A stretch of 64,000 nt of DNA from Neolewinella persica DSM 23188 (GTDB taxonomy: Bacteria > Bacteroidota > Bacteroidia > Chitinophagales > Saprospiraceae), in NCBI RefSeq assembly GCF_000373105.1, contig NZ_KB890439.1, positions 28,505 to 92,504 of the forward strand. Reading direction: 5' to 3'. The position numbers and the translations under genes are program-made. The notes under the pieces were generated by a model. That model was not told the DNA's origin and did not search any database. It worked only from the letters and a program-made list of their open reading frames with translations. The first letter of the stretch is position 1, and every line of letters begins with the position of its first letter. Positions 36,822-46,100 of this stretch are shown piece by piece.

Positions 36822-37836
36822 TTGCCTTCTTCCCAACGGCGGAATTGAACTGGTTGGTGAGTATAAGCCACCGAACGATAATGACCCCATTGGTCTGATC
36901 GTCCGGCTTAGTGCATCGGGGGAGTTGGTACAAACTTTTGGGTTTCAGGATTCGCATCCGCGTAGAGGCGAAATCCCTGCTTCCGCCGCCGTAAATGGCG
37001 GCCGGGTTTACGTAGGCATGGGAGACATCGAAGCAATGAACGGCCTGAATGGCGTATTCCAGGTATTTAAAATTGATGATGCTGGTGAATTAGTCTGGTC
37101 GTGGGGCAGCTTCCAGAAAGTTGCGGTAAGCGGGCTTGATTCAAGGAACGTTAAAATTCTTGAAGATGCCGACAATAACATCTGGATCCTTGGCGTGACC
37201 GGACATTTTACTGAAAGCAGATTAGTAACCCGCTTACTGAAGTTGACCCCAAATGGAGGCATTCTGTTTTCCCGGGAATACCTCGCGGACGGAGCGTTTT
37301 CCTCAAATGCTGTAAGCATGGTATTAAATGATAACGGGGGAGCTACCTTGTTACTCAATATTCTCCCGGAGCAGGGAGGGCTTCGCCAAAACGGTTTTAT
37401 TCACCTCGATGCCAACGGGAACGTCCTGGAAGCTTTTCAGTCTACCAATCAACTCGGATCGCGTTACTCAGATTTCAGGAAGAGTACGGAGCAGCCGGGG
37501 TTTATGCTAACCGGCTTCGAAGCGAGTTGCACGGACAGCAGCCTGGGAGTGACCACTGTAGCCCGAGTCGATGAAGATTTTACGTTCGGAGGAGCTAACT
37601 GCGATAACTTCGCTCCCTTATCCGTGATCAGGAATAACGTTGGTGAGCGTCGTCTGGAAGATGGCGTTCTGATCGACCTTGAGATCGAGACGGTCCCGGG
37701 CGGAGCATTGATGCCAGCTCCCTGGACGGCGCTCGACCTTACCTGTCCCGTACTCACCCAAACGACCTACCGCTGGTCGACCGGCGGGACGACGCCGGAA
37801 ATTACACCACTTTCTAACTGGTATGCTCCAAACTAG
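36820..37836 (+). pseudogene. Truncated remnant of a large secreted repeat protein
   Basis: An open frame of about 338 codons without a usable start follows the selU stop. It reads CNCLLPNGGIELVGEYKPP, VRLSASGELVQTFGF, later IDDAGELVWSWGSF and LTPNGGILFSREYL. These resemble delta-60-like propeller repeats of large T9SS cargoes. It has no signal peptide and stops without a sorting tail. The upstream frame only overlaps selU out of phase. It is probably the middle of a gene that lost both ends. An internal ATG at 37018 could still allow some translation. Confidence 0.7.
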
Positions 37837-37858
37837 AGACAGCGATACTCCCCATAAT

Positions 37859-39793
37859 TCAAGCAAACTCCACCAAAAAAACATGCGCTGGCCACTGACC
37901 CGGATCAATATCAACGTAGTTAGCATCACCTCCCCACCAGTACTGCTTGCCCGTTAAGAGATCAGTAACCCGAAAGCCATTATGGCCCAAGAGGTCATGC
38001 GGTACGCCAACGTGGCCACCTTGCCGGCTGTGCTGATCGAAGTTGACGATGGTCCAGATGAAATTGGTTTTGGCATCGTCCCACTTTACGTAGCTGAGCA
38101 GGTTGCCGTTGTCGCAGGACGTAAAGCGAATGTTGTTTGTCTGTTGCAAGGCCGGATTATTCTTACGCGCACGGTTGATAAGCGTGTAGGCGTCCGTGAT
38201 CCGGTTGCGGTAGCTCCAGTCGTAATGGCGAACCATGTACTTCTCGGAGTCGTAGTACTCTTCCTTGCCGTTAGTGTTTCCACGGTTTTCCGTCAGCTCA
38301 TAGCTCGGCCCGTACAGGCCGTAAGAACTGGACAGGGTAGCGGCCAGCAATAACCTTTTGACGAATTGATTGGAGTTGGCTCCCATCATCTCGAAGGCCA
38401 GAATGTCGGGCGTATTGGGCCAGAAGTTTGGCTGCATGATGTCCGCCAGCTCAGTTGTCGTGAGCTCAATCAGGTACTCCTTCATTTCCTTCGGGGTCGT
38501 CCGCCAGGTGAAGTAAGTATAGCTCTGCTGAAAGCCCCGTTTGGCCAGTTCTCCCATAATCGCAGGCCGAGTGAAGGCTTCGGCGAGGAAGATAATATCG
38601 GGGTATTCTTTGTTCGTTTCCTCGATGATGAATTCCCAGAAACGGTAGGGCTTGGTGTGGGGGTTGTCTACCCTAAAGATGGTCACTCCCGCTTTACACC
38701 AGTACAATACAACACTGAGTAGTTCTTTCCAGAGAGCTTTATGGTCTTCCGTCTCGAAGTTAATCGGCACTATGTCCTGGTACTTCTTTGGTGGGTTCTC
38801 TGCGTACATGATCGTACCGTCTGGCCGCCACGTGAACCAGGATGGGTGCTCTTTGACGTACGGGTGATCGGGTGCGCACTGGAAGGCGAGGTCAAGGGCC
38901 ACGTCGATGTCGTATTCCTTTTTAGCTTTTTTGATCAGTGCTTTGTAGTCACTGATGTTACCAAGCTCCGGCAGGATGGCTTTATGTCCTCCTTCAGACG
39001 AACCAATTGCCCATGGGCTTCCCGGTTCGCCCTCCATGGCGTTGGTGGCGTTGTTCCGGCCTTTGCGGTTCTTGCGGCCTACGGGATGAACGGGGGGCAT
39101 GTACAGCACGTCAAAGCCCAATTCATCAATGCGGGGCAACAACGCTGCTACATCTTTAAAGGTGCCGGAGCGGCTGACATCGGGAGAAGCAGAGCGGGGA
39201 AAAAGTTCGTACCAGCTGCTGAAGCGCTCCCTCAGGCGACCAACCTTTACGCGCAGATTGTGATCGTAAGTTGTTTCGTGGCGCCGGAGCGGGTAATCGT
39301 TAATGACCTTACCGAATACTGGTCCAAGGACAAAAGCCACCGCTTTCGCTTCATCTTTTTGCCCAAATTCCTTGATAGCAGCATTCAACTCCTTAAGGCC
39401 TGCGCCTTTCAGTTTGGCGGCAACCTGGTTCAGCAGGTTAGCGCCGATTTTAAGTTCTACACCCATTTCCTGACCATCGGCCTGCTTCTTTTTGAAGCCT
39501 CTGTACCAGGTTAGCAGGTGGTCTACCCACGAAACTATCCGGTATTGGTAGATGGCTTGCTCGGTAACCTTGAAGGAGGCGGTCCAAACATCGTTGCCTG
39601 CTTCCAACATTTCAACCGAGGTCCACTTACGCGCTTTGCTGGTTTTGTACTCCAGCACGGCCCGGAGATAATCGTGCGAGTCTCCGAAGATGTCTGCAGA
39701 CACGTTTACGGATTCCCCTACGACCCTTTGGATCATAAATCTTCCACGGTTTATTTGCGGTTTGACGTTGTCAATGACGGAGCGATTCTGCAT
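37859..39793 (-). CDS. glgE: Alpha-1,4-glucan:maltose-1-phosphate maltosyltransferase
   Basis: GlgE extends alpha-glucans using maltose 1-phosphate. The 644-residue GH13 subfamily 3 enzyme has the N-terminal beta domain (GRFMIQRVVGESVNVSADIF), a helical insert, and the catalytic barrel: DVLYMPPVHPVGRKNRKG, FRVDNPHTKP with nucleophile Asp376, and FLAEAFTRP with acid/base Glu405. These fit GlgE and separate it from plain amylases. The usual partners (maltokinase, trehalose synthase, branching enzyme) are not in the window. Confidence 0.93.
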   Translation of the reverse strand: MQNRSVIDNVKPQINRGRFMIQRVVGESVNVSADIFGDSHDYLRAVLEYKTSKARKWTSVEMLEAGNDVWTASFKVTEQAIYQYRIVSWVDHLLTWYRGFKKKQADGQEMGVELKIGANLLNQVAAKLKGAGLKELNAAIKEFGQKDEAKAVAFVLGPVFGKVINDYPLRRHETTYDHNLRVKVGRLRERFSSWYELFPRSASPDVSRSGTFKDVAALLPRIDELGFDVLYMPPVHPVGRKNRKGRNNATNAMEGEPGSPWAIGSSEGGHKAILPELGNISDYKALIKKAKKEYDIDVALDLAFQCAPDHPYVKEHPSWFTWRPDGTIMYAENPPKKYQDIVPINFETEDHKALWKELLSVVLYWCKAGVTIFRVDNPHTKPYRFWEFIIEETNKEYPDIIFLAEAFTRPAIMGELAKRGFQQSYTYFTWRTTPKEMKEYLIELTTTELADIMQPNFWPNTPDILAFEMMGANSNQFVKRLLLAATLSSSYGLYGPSYELTENRGNTNGKEEYYDSEKYMVRHYDWSYRNRITDAYTLINRARKNNPALQQTNNIRFTSCDNGNLLSYVKWDDAKTNFIWTIVNFDQHSRQGGHVGVPHDLLGHNGFRVTDLLTGKQYWWGGDANYVDIDPGQWPAHVFLVEFA

Positions 39794-40149
39794 AAAGGTT
39801 GGCTGGCTTTTGGAAGTGCAATGTTAGGCAAAAAGATATAAAGCGATAAGGTAATGAATGTTCGCAGATTGTAAAGGTTTTTAGATTTGGGTGTTTTGGG
39901 GCGGGGACGCGGGTGCTGGGTAAAGAGATGAAGGAGCAAGGTGAGGGCTCCGATCAGTGGCTGAGCCCGTCGTTGCTACCAGGAATTTTATCTCAGTTCA
40001 GCTCAAGTCATGACGAAACCTTATAGTTGATCACTGACGGTAGTCTTTGTAGTCTGAAGATGCTGATGTAAAAGTAGGACGTAGCCAATACCACATTAGT
40101 AAGGTGAAACATCGTACGAAGCAACTTTTGATGAATTGAGCAGGAAGTT
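39794..40149. other. Spacer with dispersed repeat copy 12
   Basis: The reverse copy at 39898-39917 (GGGGCGGGGACGCGGGTGCT) has a well-preserved reverse flank AAGGAGCAAGGTGAGG. The rest of the spacer shows no gene. Confidence 0.75.
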
Positions 40150-40368
40150 ATGGCACAACTTAAAAGGTCAAAAATGAAAAAGATAGTCGCGGAAATCTTT
40201 CAGGCTAAACTGAAGGAGACCACATTGGCCATTTCTGAAATAAAGGGCTACGGAACCGTGAACAGCGTTTTCGACGTTGCTTGTCGGGACGAGAGTTACG
40301 TAATCAGGTTAAACAAAGAGGAAGGCAAGGGCCTGGAGTTTATAAAAGAAGAATGGTGCAATAATTAA
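40150..40368 (+). pseudogene. N-terminal fragment of an aminoglycoside-phosphotransferase-like kinase
   Basis: The 72-residue reading frame contains ISEIKGYGTVNSVFDVACRDESYVIRLNKEEG, which resembles the ATP-binding lobe start (G-x-V-N-x-V-F-x-V...Y-V-I-R) of APH/choline-kinase-like proteins. It then stops after KEEWCNN, and no catalytic loop is found in the following 170 bases. It is most likely a truncated gene; expression as a small protein cannot be excluded. Confidence 0.5.
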
Positions 40369-40545
40369 GCTAGACGGGTTGGAGTTCCGTCTCCGGGTAG
40401 TAGCAATCATGCTGCGTGGGTTTCAGCAGCCTTTTATGAAAAAAGCGATCGACATGTCTAAGATTAATTGGCTTTGTACTTACCTTTTCTGATCTTGCAG
40501 CGTCTTCCTGATAAGTTGAATTGTTTAATCAGACAGGATTGCACT

Positions 40546-41205
40546 ATGAAAATTTACCTAATACCAGGATTGGGCTACGATCACAGGATTTTTGAAGGAT
40601 TGCCCCTCGCCGATTACGAGGTGGAGTGCCTGAATTGGTTAGAGCCACGTAAGCACGAGGTGATAAGCGACTACTCCCTGAGACTCTTTGATGGCGTACC
40701 TGCTGATGAAGACATTGTCCTTATTGGTCATTCCATTGGCGGAGTCATCGCCCAGGAGATTGCGGCGAAGCGAAAGATCAGGAAGGTCATCCTGATTTCA
40801 AGTGTGCAGTCGAGGGGGGAAATTCCTGGATCTTTTAGATTGGTAAAGCCCTTAGGTCTGTATCGTCTTATGACGAAAGAGCTAACCATTAAAACGGTTA
40901 AATACTGGGGGGGAAGCAACGGATTGGTAAGTGATGCGGATAAGGACCTGTTTAAAAGCATGATCAGCGGGTACTCGAATAGCTATCTCCAGTGGGCTTT
41001 GAAAGAATTATCTGGCTGGCAGTCGGCCGGAGGGCCTTCAATAACCAGCATCTTCCGCATACATGGAACGGAGGACAAAACCTTTCCCATTATTGGGTTG
41101 ATTGCACCACCAGATGTGGTTATTGAAGGTGGTTCGCACTTTATGGTTCATGCGGAGGCGGAGCAGGTTGGTAAGGCCGTTATTGAGGCGCTGAGAGTTG
41201 ACTAG
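40546..41205 (+). CDS. Alpha/beta hydrolase
   Basis: The 219-residue protein was started at the ATG giving MKIYLIPGLGYDHRIFEGL. It has an alpha/beta hydrolase core: the oxyanion-type IPGLGYD, the nucleophile elbow GHSIGG with the catalytic Ser, and the C-terminal IEGGSHFMVHAEAE supplying the His. FRIHGTEDKTFP carries the likely acid. No signal peptide is present, so it is cytoplasmic. The substrate is unknown. Confidence 0.88.
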   Translation: MKIYLIPGLGYDHRIFEGLPLADYEVECLNWLEPRKHEVISDYSLRLFDGVPADEDIVLIGHSIGGVIAQEIAAKRKIRKVILISSVQSRGEIPGSFRLVKPLGLYRLMTKELTIKTVKYWGGSNGLVSDADKDLFKSMISGYSNSYLQWALKELSGWQSAGGPSITSIFRIHGTEDKTFPIIGLIAPPDVVIEGGSHFMVHAEAEQVGKAVIEALRVD

Positions 41206-41254
41206 AGGTTGAGTTTAAGTGGGTCTTTTTCCTCAGTTTTAAAGAGTTACTGCT

Positions 41255-41300
41255 TACCCTGCTCTTCAAAACCTGCTGCTTTGCACCCGCGTCCCCGCCC
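41255..41300 (+). repeat. Dispersed GC-rich repeat, copy 13
   Basis: Forward copy: flank ACCCTGCTCTTC, spacer, then core GCACCCGCGTCCCCGCCC (41283-41300). It lies between convergent genes. Confidence 0.85.
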
Positions 41301-41310
41301 GAAAAAAGGA

Positions 41311-43485
41311 TCATCCCACCATCCGTCGCATAACCCCCACCGGAAACTGACGCCGCCACAACTCATGGTACTTTCCGTTCAGTTGCAATAGTTCCGCGTG
41401 ATCGCCCTGCTCGAGAATGCGGCCTTCTTCCATTACGATGATCTGGTCGGCTTCCAGCACCGTACTGAGGCGGTGGGCGATCAATAAAATCGTTTTTCCT
41501 TCCGATCTCATCCGGTTCATCACCTGCAGAACGTAAGCTTCACTCACGGAGTCCAGAGAGGCCGTCGCCTCGTCAAGCAACAGGATTTGCGGATCCCGAT
41601 AGACGGCCCGCGCCAGGGCGATCCGTTGCCGCTGCCCGCCGCTGAGGTTGACGCCGTTTTCACCAACGTAGGTATGGAAACCCTCGGGCAACCGCTCTAT
41701 GAAGGACAATAATCCAAGTTCCCGACAAAGGTCAAGCACCTTCTTCATGTCCATTTTCTTAGTGCCAACGGTGATGTTTTCTAACAAGGAGCCGGCAAAA
41801 AGATCGACTTGCTGCGGCACGACCCCGATGTGTTTACGTAAGCTGTCGGTATCGATGTATTCCAGGTCAAGGTCGCCAAGGGTAACCCGTCCGCCATTCA
41901 AAGGGTAGAGTTTTTGGACCAACGAGGCCACGGTCGATTTGCCCGAACCGCTCTCTCCCACGATACCATTGATGGTTCCCGCTTTAAGGGTCAGGTCAAG
42001 CGCAGAAAATACTTCCCGGCCAGCGCCGTAGGAAAAATTAACCCCCTGGAAATGTAAATCACCGATCAGTTCAGGTGTTAAGGTCACGGTCGCTTTTTGC
42101 CCTTTCTCTGGCAGTAAGTCTACGATTTCAAACAACCGATCAGCCGCAATGATGGCGTTTTGGATCTTCTTGTTCATTCCTATCAGGTTCCTGGCCGGAC
42201 CGGTGAAGTAGCCAATAAGCGCGTAGAAGCCCAATAATTCCCCCGGACTGATGGCACCACCGATGACAAAGGATGAGCCGGCCCAAAGCAAAATAATGGT
42301 AAAGAATCGTCCGATCGTTTCGGCGGTGGTGCCAGAGAATACAGCGTTAAGGCCAGACCGATATCCGGCATCCAGCAGATTGATGACACGGCTCTCCGTT
42401 TCGATGTTGGCATGTTCTTCGAGGCGCAGTTGTTTTATCGTCCGAATAGCGTTGATGCTCTCCACCAGCTGGTTTTCAAGCTCCGCAGCACGTTCCATAA
42501 GCACTCTTTCCCGGCGGCGGTTCAGCCGGTTGGTCAGGTAGTAGGTACAGGTATACAGCGGGATTACGATTAACATTATCAGTGCCAGTTTCCAGTAATA
42601 GGTGAACATGAGGCAGAACGAGAAAATAATGATGAAGACGTTGACCAGTAGGTTAATGACTACGTCGTTGATAAAAGCCCTGATTTTTACGGCGTCGTTG
42701 ATTCGGGAAATAATCTCACCAGTCCGCATGGTATCGAAAAAACGCTGTGGCAACCGTAGCAAATGCTGGTAGTACCCAAGGATCAGTTTTGCATCGATCA
42801 ACTGTCCCGTACGCAGGACCATGAGAGATTTCATGGTGCCAAGAAAAACGGAGAGCGCAAGCAAAATCAGCATGCCAATGCTTAGCAGGTTAAGCAATGC
42901 CGTATTACCGCTGAGGAGGACAAAATCGGTAATTTTTTGGAGGTAAATGGCGGTAGACAATCCAAGAACAGTATAGATCAATGTGCCAATCAGCGCCTGC
43001 ACCAAAATACTTCGATGCGGGGCCAGTAGTTGCGTGAAGCGTTGCCGGATACTGGTGCGCTTTTCGCCGGGAACAAAGACTTCACCTGGTGCAATTAAGA
43101 GCAGAACGCCCGACCATTCTTCAAGGAAAGCTGAAATACGCCGTTTCTCCATTCTTCCCGTGGCCGGGTCCATCAGTTTTACGTATCGATGGCCGATTCG
43201 GTAGACCACTACAAAGTGATGGCTGCGTTCATTAATCACGAGATGGGCGATGGCGGGAAGGGAGACCGTGTAGAGTGCCTCTGCGTCCGCACGTACCCCC
43301 CGGGCGGTAAATCCGTTCTTCGTTGCGGCGTTGACAAGACCCAGCAGATTAGTTCCTTTAGCACTGGTGTCCGCCTGTTGGCGAACACGGGCGATCGGTA
43401 TACCAAGGCGATAATGTGCGGCGATGGAGGCCAGGCAGGCTGCGCCACAATCGGTACGATCGTGCTGCTTGATGGTCTTTTTCAT
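41311..43485 (-). CDS. Peptidase C39 domain ABC exporter
   Basis: These exporters cleave double-glycine-type leaders and export the peptide. The 724-residue protein has a C39 peptidase domain (Gln7, Cys13 in TDCGAACL, His90, Asp106), a six-helix membrane domain (about 155-430) and a C-terminal ATPase with GIVGESGSGKST, LSGGQRQRIALA and LLLDEATASLDS. All catalytic residues are intact. It overlaps the upstream membrane-fusion gene by four bases. No precursor peptide with a double-glycine leader was found beside it. Confidence 0.93.
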   Translation of the reverse strand: MKKTIKQHDRTDCGAACLASIAAHYRLGIPIARVRQQADTSAKGTNLLGLVNAATKNGFTARGVRADAEALYTVSLPAIAHLVINERSHHFVVVYRIGHRYVKLMDPATGRMEKRRISAFLEEWSGVLLLIAPGEVFVPGEKRTSIRQRFTQLLAPHRSILVQALIGTLIYTVLGLSTAIYLQKITDFVLLSGNTALLNLLSIGMLILLALSVFLGTMKSLMVLRTGQLIDAKLILGYYQHLLRLPQRFFDTMRTGEIISRINDAVKIRAFINDVVINLLVNVFIIIFSFCLMFTYYWKLALIMLIVIPLYTCTYYLTNRLNRRRERVLMERAAELENQLVESINAIRTIKQLRLEEHANIETESRVINLLDAGYRSGLNAVFSGTTAETIGRFFTIILLWAGSSFVIGGAISPGELLGFYALIGYFTGPARNLIGMNKKIQNAIIAADRLFEIVDLLPEKGQKATVTLTPELIGDLHFQGVNFSYGAGREVFSALDLTLKAGTINGIVGESGSGKSTVASLVQKLYPLNGGRVTLGDLDLEYIDTDSLRKHIGVVPQQVDLFAGSLLENITVGTKKMDMKKVLDLCRELGLLSFIERLPEGFHTYVGENGVNLSGGQRQRIALARAVYRDPQILLLDEATASLDSVSEAYVLQVMNRMRSEGKTILLIAHRLSTVLEADQIIVMEEGRILEQGDHAELLQLNGKYHELWRRQFPVGVMRRMVG

Positions 43486-44648
43486 AAGTTGGAAATTGTG
43501 GGGGGCGGAAGCCAGTCCTCCAGTCTGTCACGAAGCAGTTGTGCGAGAGTTCTGCGGGCCAGGGTGAAATGCGCGGTGGCGGTCATTCCCTTACTAAGCT
43601 CGCCGCGGTGGCCACTTGGTAGCAGGAGCTGCTGGTCAAGCAGCGTACACTTCACCAGAAATGTAAGTCGGCCATTCGCATCGGTGATTACGTCTTGCCC
43701 GATTTCCCTGACCTGGGCGCGGACCAGCCCCCAGCGGGTGTGCGTGAAAGCGTCCATACGCATGGTGACGGGAATGCCTTCCCGGATCAGACCGATGTCC
43801 TGGGGCGATACGCTGATCGCTACTTCCAGTGCTCCGGTTGGAGAGATTTTTACAATTTCTTGTGCTGGCCCAACGAAGGAACCAGGGAGCAGGCCGACGG
43901 TTTGCATCAGGTGGCCTGCCGTTGGTGCGGTGATGACGAGGTGGCGCGAACGCTGGTGCAGGGAATTGTTTTTGAGACGCAGGGTACGCAGTTCACGTTC
44001 GTTGCGCGTAAGCTCCTGGGTCCATAGGTGACGCCGACGTTCCTTTAGCTGGGTCTGTTCGTTAACCGCCAGTTCATGGTCGAAACGGTACCGTTCTATC
44101 TCCATTTTGGCGATGGTTCCCGTGGTAAAAAGCGATTCCTGCCGGTCAAGCTGTTTGCGTGCATGCGTAACCTTCAATTCAGCCTGATCCCATTGGTGAC
44201 GAAAGTCCTGATAGTCCCTTTGGTAAAGTGCAGTTTGTAGTTTAGGGTACACGTTGGCAGAAAGGGCGGTGATGAGTTGCTTCAGGTCCGCTATGGTGGA
44301 CTGATGTTCCTGGATCCCATCGCTGAGGTGTTTTGTTTCAGCGGTAAGTTCTGAAGCGTCGAGAATCAGCAGGGTATCGCCTGCTTCGACTTCAAGGTTG
44401 TCCCGAAGGTGGGCGAAAAGGACCCTGCCTTCGGTGGGGGAGAGGATGCTGACCGGCCGCTGGGCGGTTTGAAGGATGGCCCTTCCTTCACTTCCTACGT
44501 CAATACTGATGAAAGGTAAGGCAACGGAGATAAGCAGTAATACCGCAATCATGGTGAGGTAAACGGGGTAGCCACGGCGGTAATGACGAGAATACAGCCC
44601 TTCTATGGTCTGGGTTGGATTGCGGGATGGGAAGGAGGTGTTAGGCAC
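43482..44648 (-). CDS. HlyD-family membrane fusion protein of the C39 exporter
   Basis: The 388-residue periplasmic adaptor has one N-terminal transmembrane helix (LTMIAVLLLISVALPFISI), a lipoyl/barrel-sandwich half (RPVSILSPTEGRVLFA and the closing ITAPTAGHLMQTVGLLPGSF) and a long coiled-coil hairpin between about residues 115 and 235. It bridges the inner-membrane exporter to an outer-membrane channel, which is not encoded nearby. It is the first gene of the two-gene operon. Confidence 0.92.
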   Translation of the reverse strand: MPNTSFPSRNPTQTIEGLYSRHYRRGYPVYLTMIAVLLLISVALPFISIDVGSEGRAILQTAQRPVSILSPTEGRVLFAHLRDNLEVEAGDTLLILDASELTAETKHLSDGIQEHQSTIADLKQLITALSANVYPKLQTALYQRDYQDFRHQWDQAELKVTHARKQLDRQESLFTTGTIAKMEIERYRFDHELAVNEQTQLKERRRHLWTQELTRNERELRTLRLKNNSLHQRSRHLVITAPTAGHLMQTVGLLPGSFVGPAQEIVKISPTGALEVAISVSPQDIGLIREGIPVTMRMDAFTHTRWGLVRAQVREIGQDVITDANGRLTFLVKCTLLDQQLLLPSGHRGELSKGMTATAHFTLARRTLAQLLRDRLEDWLPPPTISNL

Positions 44649-44804
44649 GTGGCTTTCGCTTTTCCATACGGGAATTCGTACCTCGCAAATATGAGGGAAG
44701 ATCGATACCGATGAAAAGACGTTTATCGTTGATTCGTTCTGAAGAATTAGGGCGTAATGCTGCGGAGATGCCTTATAAGTTCTTGCTATACAGTTGTTTA
44801 TTTG

Positions 44805-44852
44805 GCAGCCTTCCCTTGCTCATTATCCGTTCCTTGCACCTGCGGCCGCGCC
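44805..44852 (+). repeat. Dispersed GC-rich repeat, copy 14
   Basis: Forward copy: flank GCCTTCCCTTGCTCATT, then core GCACCTGCGGCCGCGCC (44836-44852). It is in the spacer between gldF and the exporter operon. Confidence 0.88.
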
Positions 44853-44945
44853 TTATTAGTTCAAAGTTTAGTAATTTCATGGTCGATAACGGTCATGTTA
44901 AACGGGACTATAGACTATGAACTACTGAACTATGCTCTAACCTTC

Positions 44946-45674
44946 CTACCACTTCCTCCGTTCCAAACTCAGCACTGTCAACAACAAGAAAAACCCAGTC
45001 AGGCTAACAAAGTAGATCACGTCACGGCTGTCAATCAGCCCACGGCCCAATGACCGGAAATGAGACTGCATGCCCAGCGACTGGATAAACCCCGCTGAGT
45101 ACTCGAACATCGGCAAACCACTCATAAGTTCGAAGCCGAAGTAACACCAAAATGAAAGGGCGAGGGCCAATAGGAACCCTACAATCTGGTTACTGGTTAA
45201 AGAACTGGCAAATAAGCCAATGGCGACAAAGGCCATGGACAAAAACACTAAGCCCAGGTAAGAACCCATTGTTCCTCCGGCATCAATATTTCCGACCGGC
45301 GCACCCAGCTGGTATACCGTGTAGTAATACAATAGGGTAGGGAGGAGGGCAATAAGGACCAGTAGCAGACAGGCAAAAAATTTCCCTAATACAATCTCAA
45401 TGTCTCGCAATGGTCGGGTAACCAATAACTCGATGGCTCCGGTCTGATTCTCTTCCGCAAAAGCGCGCATGCAAATGGCGGGAATGATGAACGTCAGGAT
45501 GTTGGGGACGAGGACAAAAAAAGGGCCGAGGCTGGCGTACCCAAAATCAAGCAGGCTGGTGTCCGGAAAAACAAACATGAACAGCCCGGTCACCAATAGA
45601 AACACCGCAATAACGATATAACCGATAAGGCTGCTGAAAAAGGCATTGATTTCTTTCGTGAAAATAGCTAGCAT
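44946..45674 (-). CDS. gldF: Gliding-motility ABC transporter permease GldF
   Basis: GldF is the ABC-2 type membrane subunit working with GldA. The 242-residue protein has six hydrophobic segments, with the family phrases FSSLIGYIVIAVFLLVTGLF, CMRAFAEENQTGAIELLVTRPL and GLFASSLTSNQIVGFLLAL. The ending HFRSLGRGLIDSRDVIYFVSL is also typical. A hypothetical gene and a large tandem repeat separate it from gldA, which is uncommon. Confidence 0.9.
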   Translation of the reverse strand: MLAIFTKEINAFFSSLIGYIVIAVFLLVTGLFMFVFPDTSLLDFGYASLGPFFVLVPNILTFIIPAICMRAFAEENQTGAIELLVTRPLRDIEIVLGKFFACLLLVLIALLPTLLYYYTVYQLGAPVGNIDAGGTMGSYLGLVFLSMAFVAIGLFASSLTSNQIVGFLLALALSFWCYFGFELMSGLPMFEYSAGFIQSLGMQSHFRSLGRGLIDSRDVIYFVSLTGFFLLLTVLSLERRKW

Positions 45675-46100
45675 GGAAGAGGTTACAGGTTACAGGTTGT
45701 AAGTTGCAGGTTGCAGGTTGCAGGTTGCAGGTTGTAAGTTGCAGGTTGCAGGTGTTGCAGGAGTTGCAGGTGTTGCAGGGTTCGCTTCGCTCACGTTGCA
45801 AGGGTTGCAAGGGTTGCAAGTTGAGCATTTCCTGCAACTCCTGCAACTCCTGCAACAGGAGCGAAGCGACCCTGCAACTCCTGCAACAGGAGCGAAGCGA
45901 CCCTGTAACCCCTGCAACAGGAGCGAAGCGACCCTGCAACGGGAGCGAAGCGACCCTGCAACAGGAGCGAAGCGACCCTGCAACAGGAGCGAAGCGACCC
46001 TGCAACAGGAGCGAAGCGACCCTGCAACCCCTGCAACGGGAGCGAAGCGACCCTGCAACCCTGCAACAGGAGCGAAGCGACCCTGCAACAAGAGCGAAGC
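45675..46100. repeat. Large tandem and inverted repeat tract within the gldF-gldA locus
   Basis: The left part (45680-45780) repeats GCAGGTTGCAGG-type units. The right part (45838-46095) holds ten copies of GAGCGAAGC, mostly in 22-base units of the form CAACAGGAGCGAAGCGACCC. One inverted copy (TTCGCTTCGCTC) lies near 45782. Open frames on both strands exist only because the unit lacks stops; no gene is called. Confidence 0.9.

Noticed and set aside
38741..39514. Plus-strand open frame of 257 codons
   Set aside because: It is antisense to the well-supported glgE coding sequence and matches no family.
44711..44920. Possible bacteriocin precursor beside the C39 exporter
   Set aside because: MKRRLSLIRSEELGRNAA faintly resembles a leader, but there is no double glycine and the rest is encoded by the dispersed repeat.
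45838..46095. CRISPR array
   Set aside because: The units are back-to-back tandem copies without unique spacers, and no cas genes are present.
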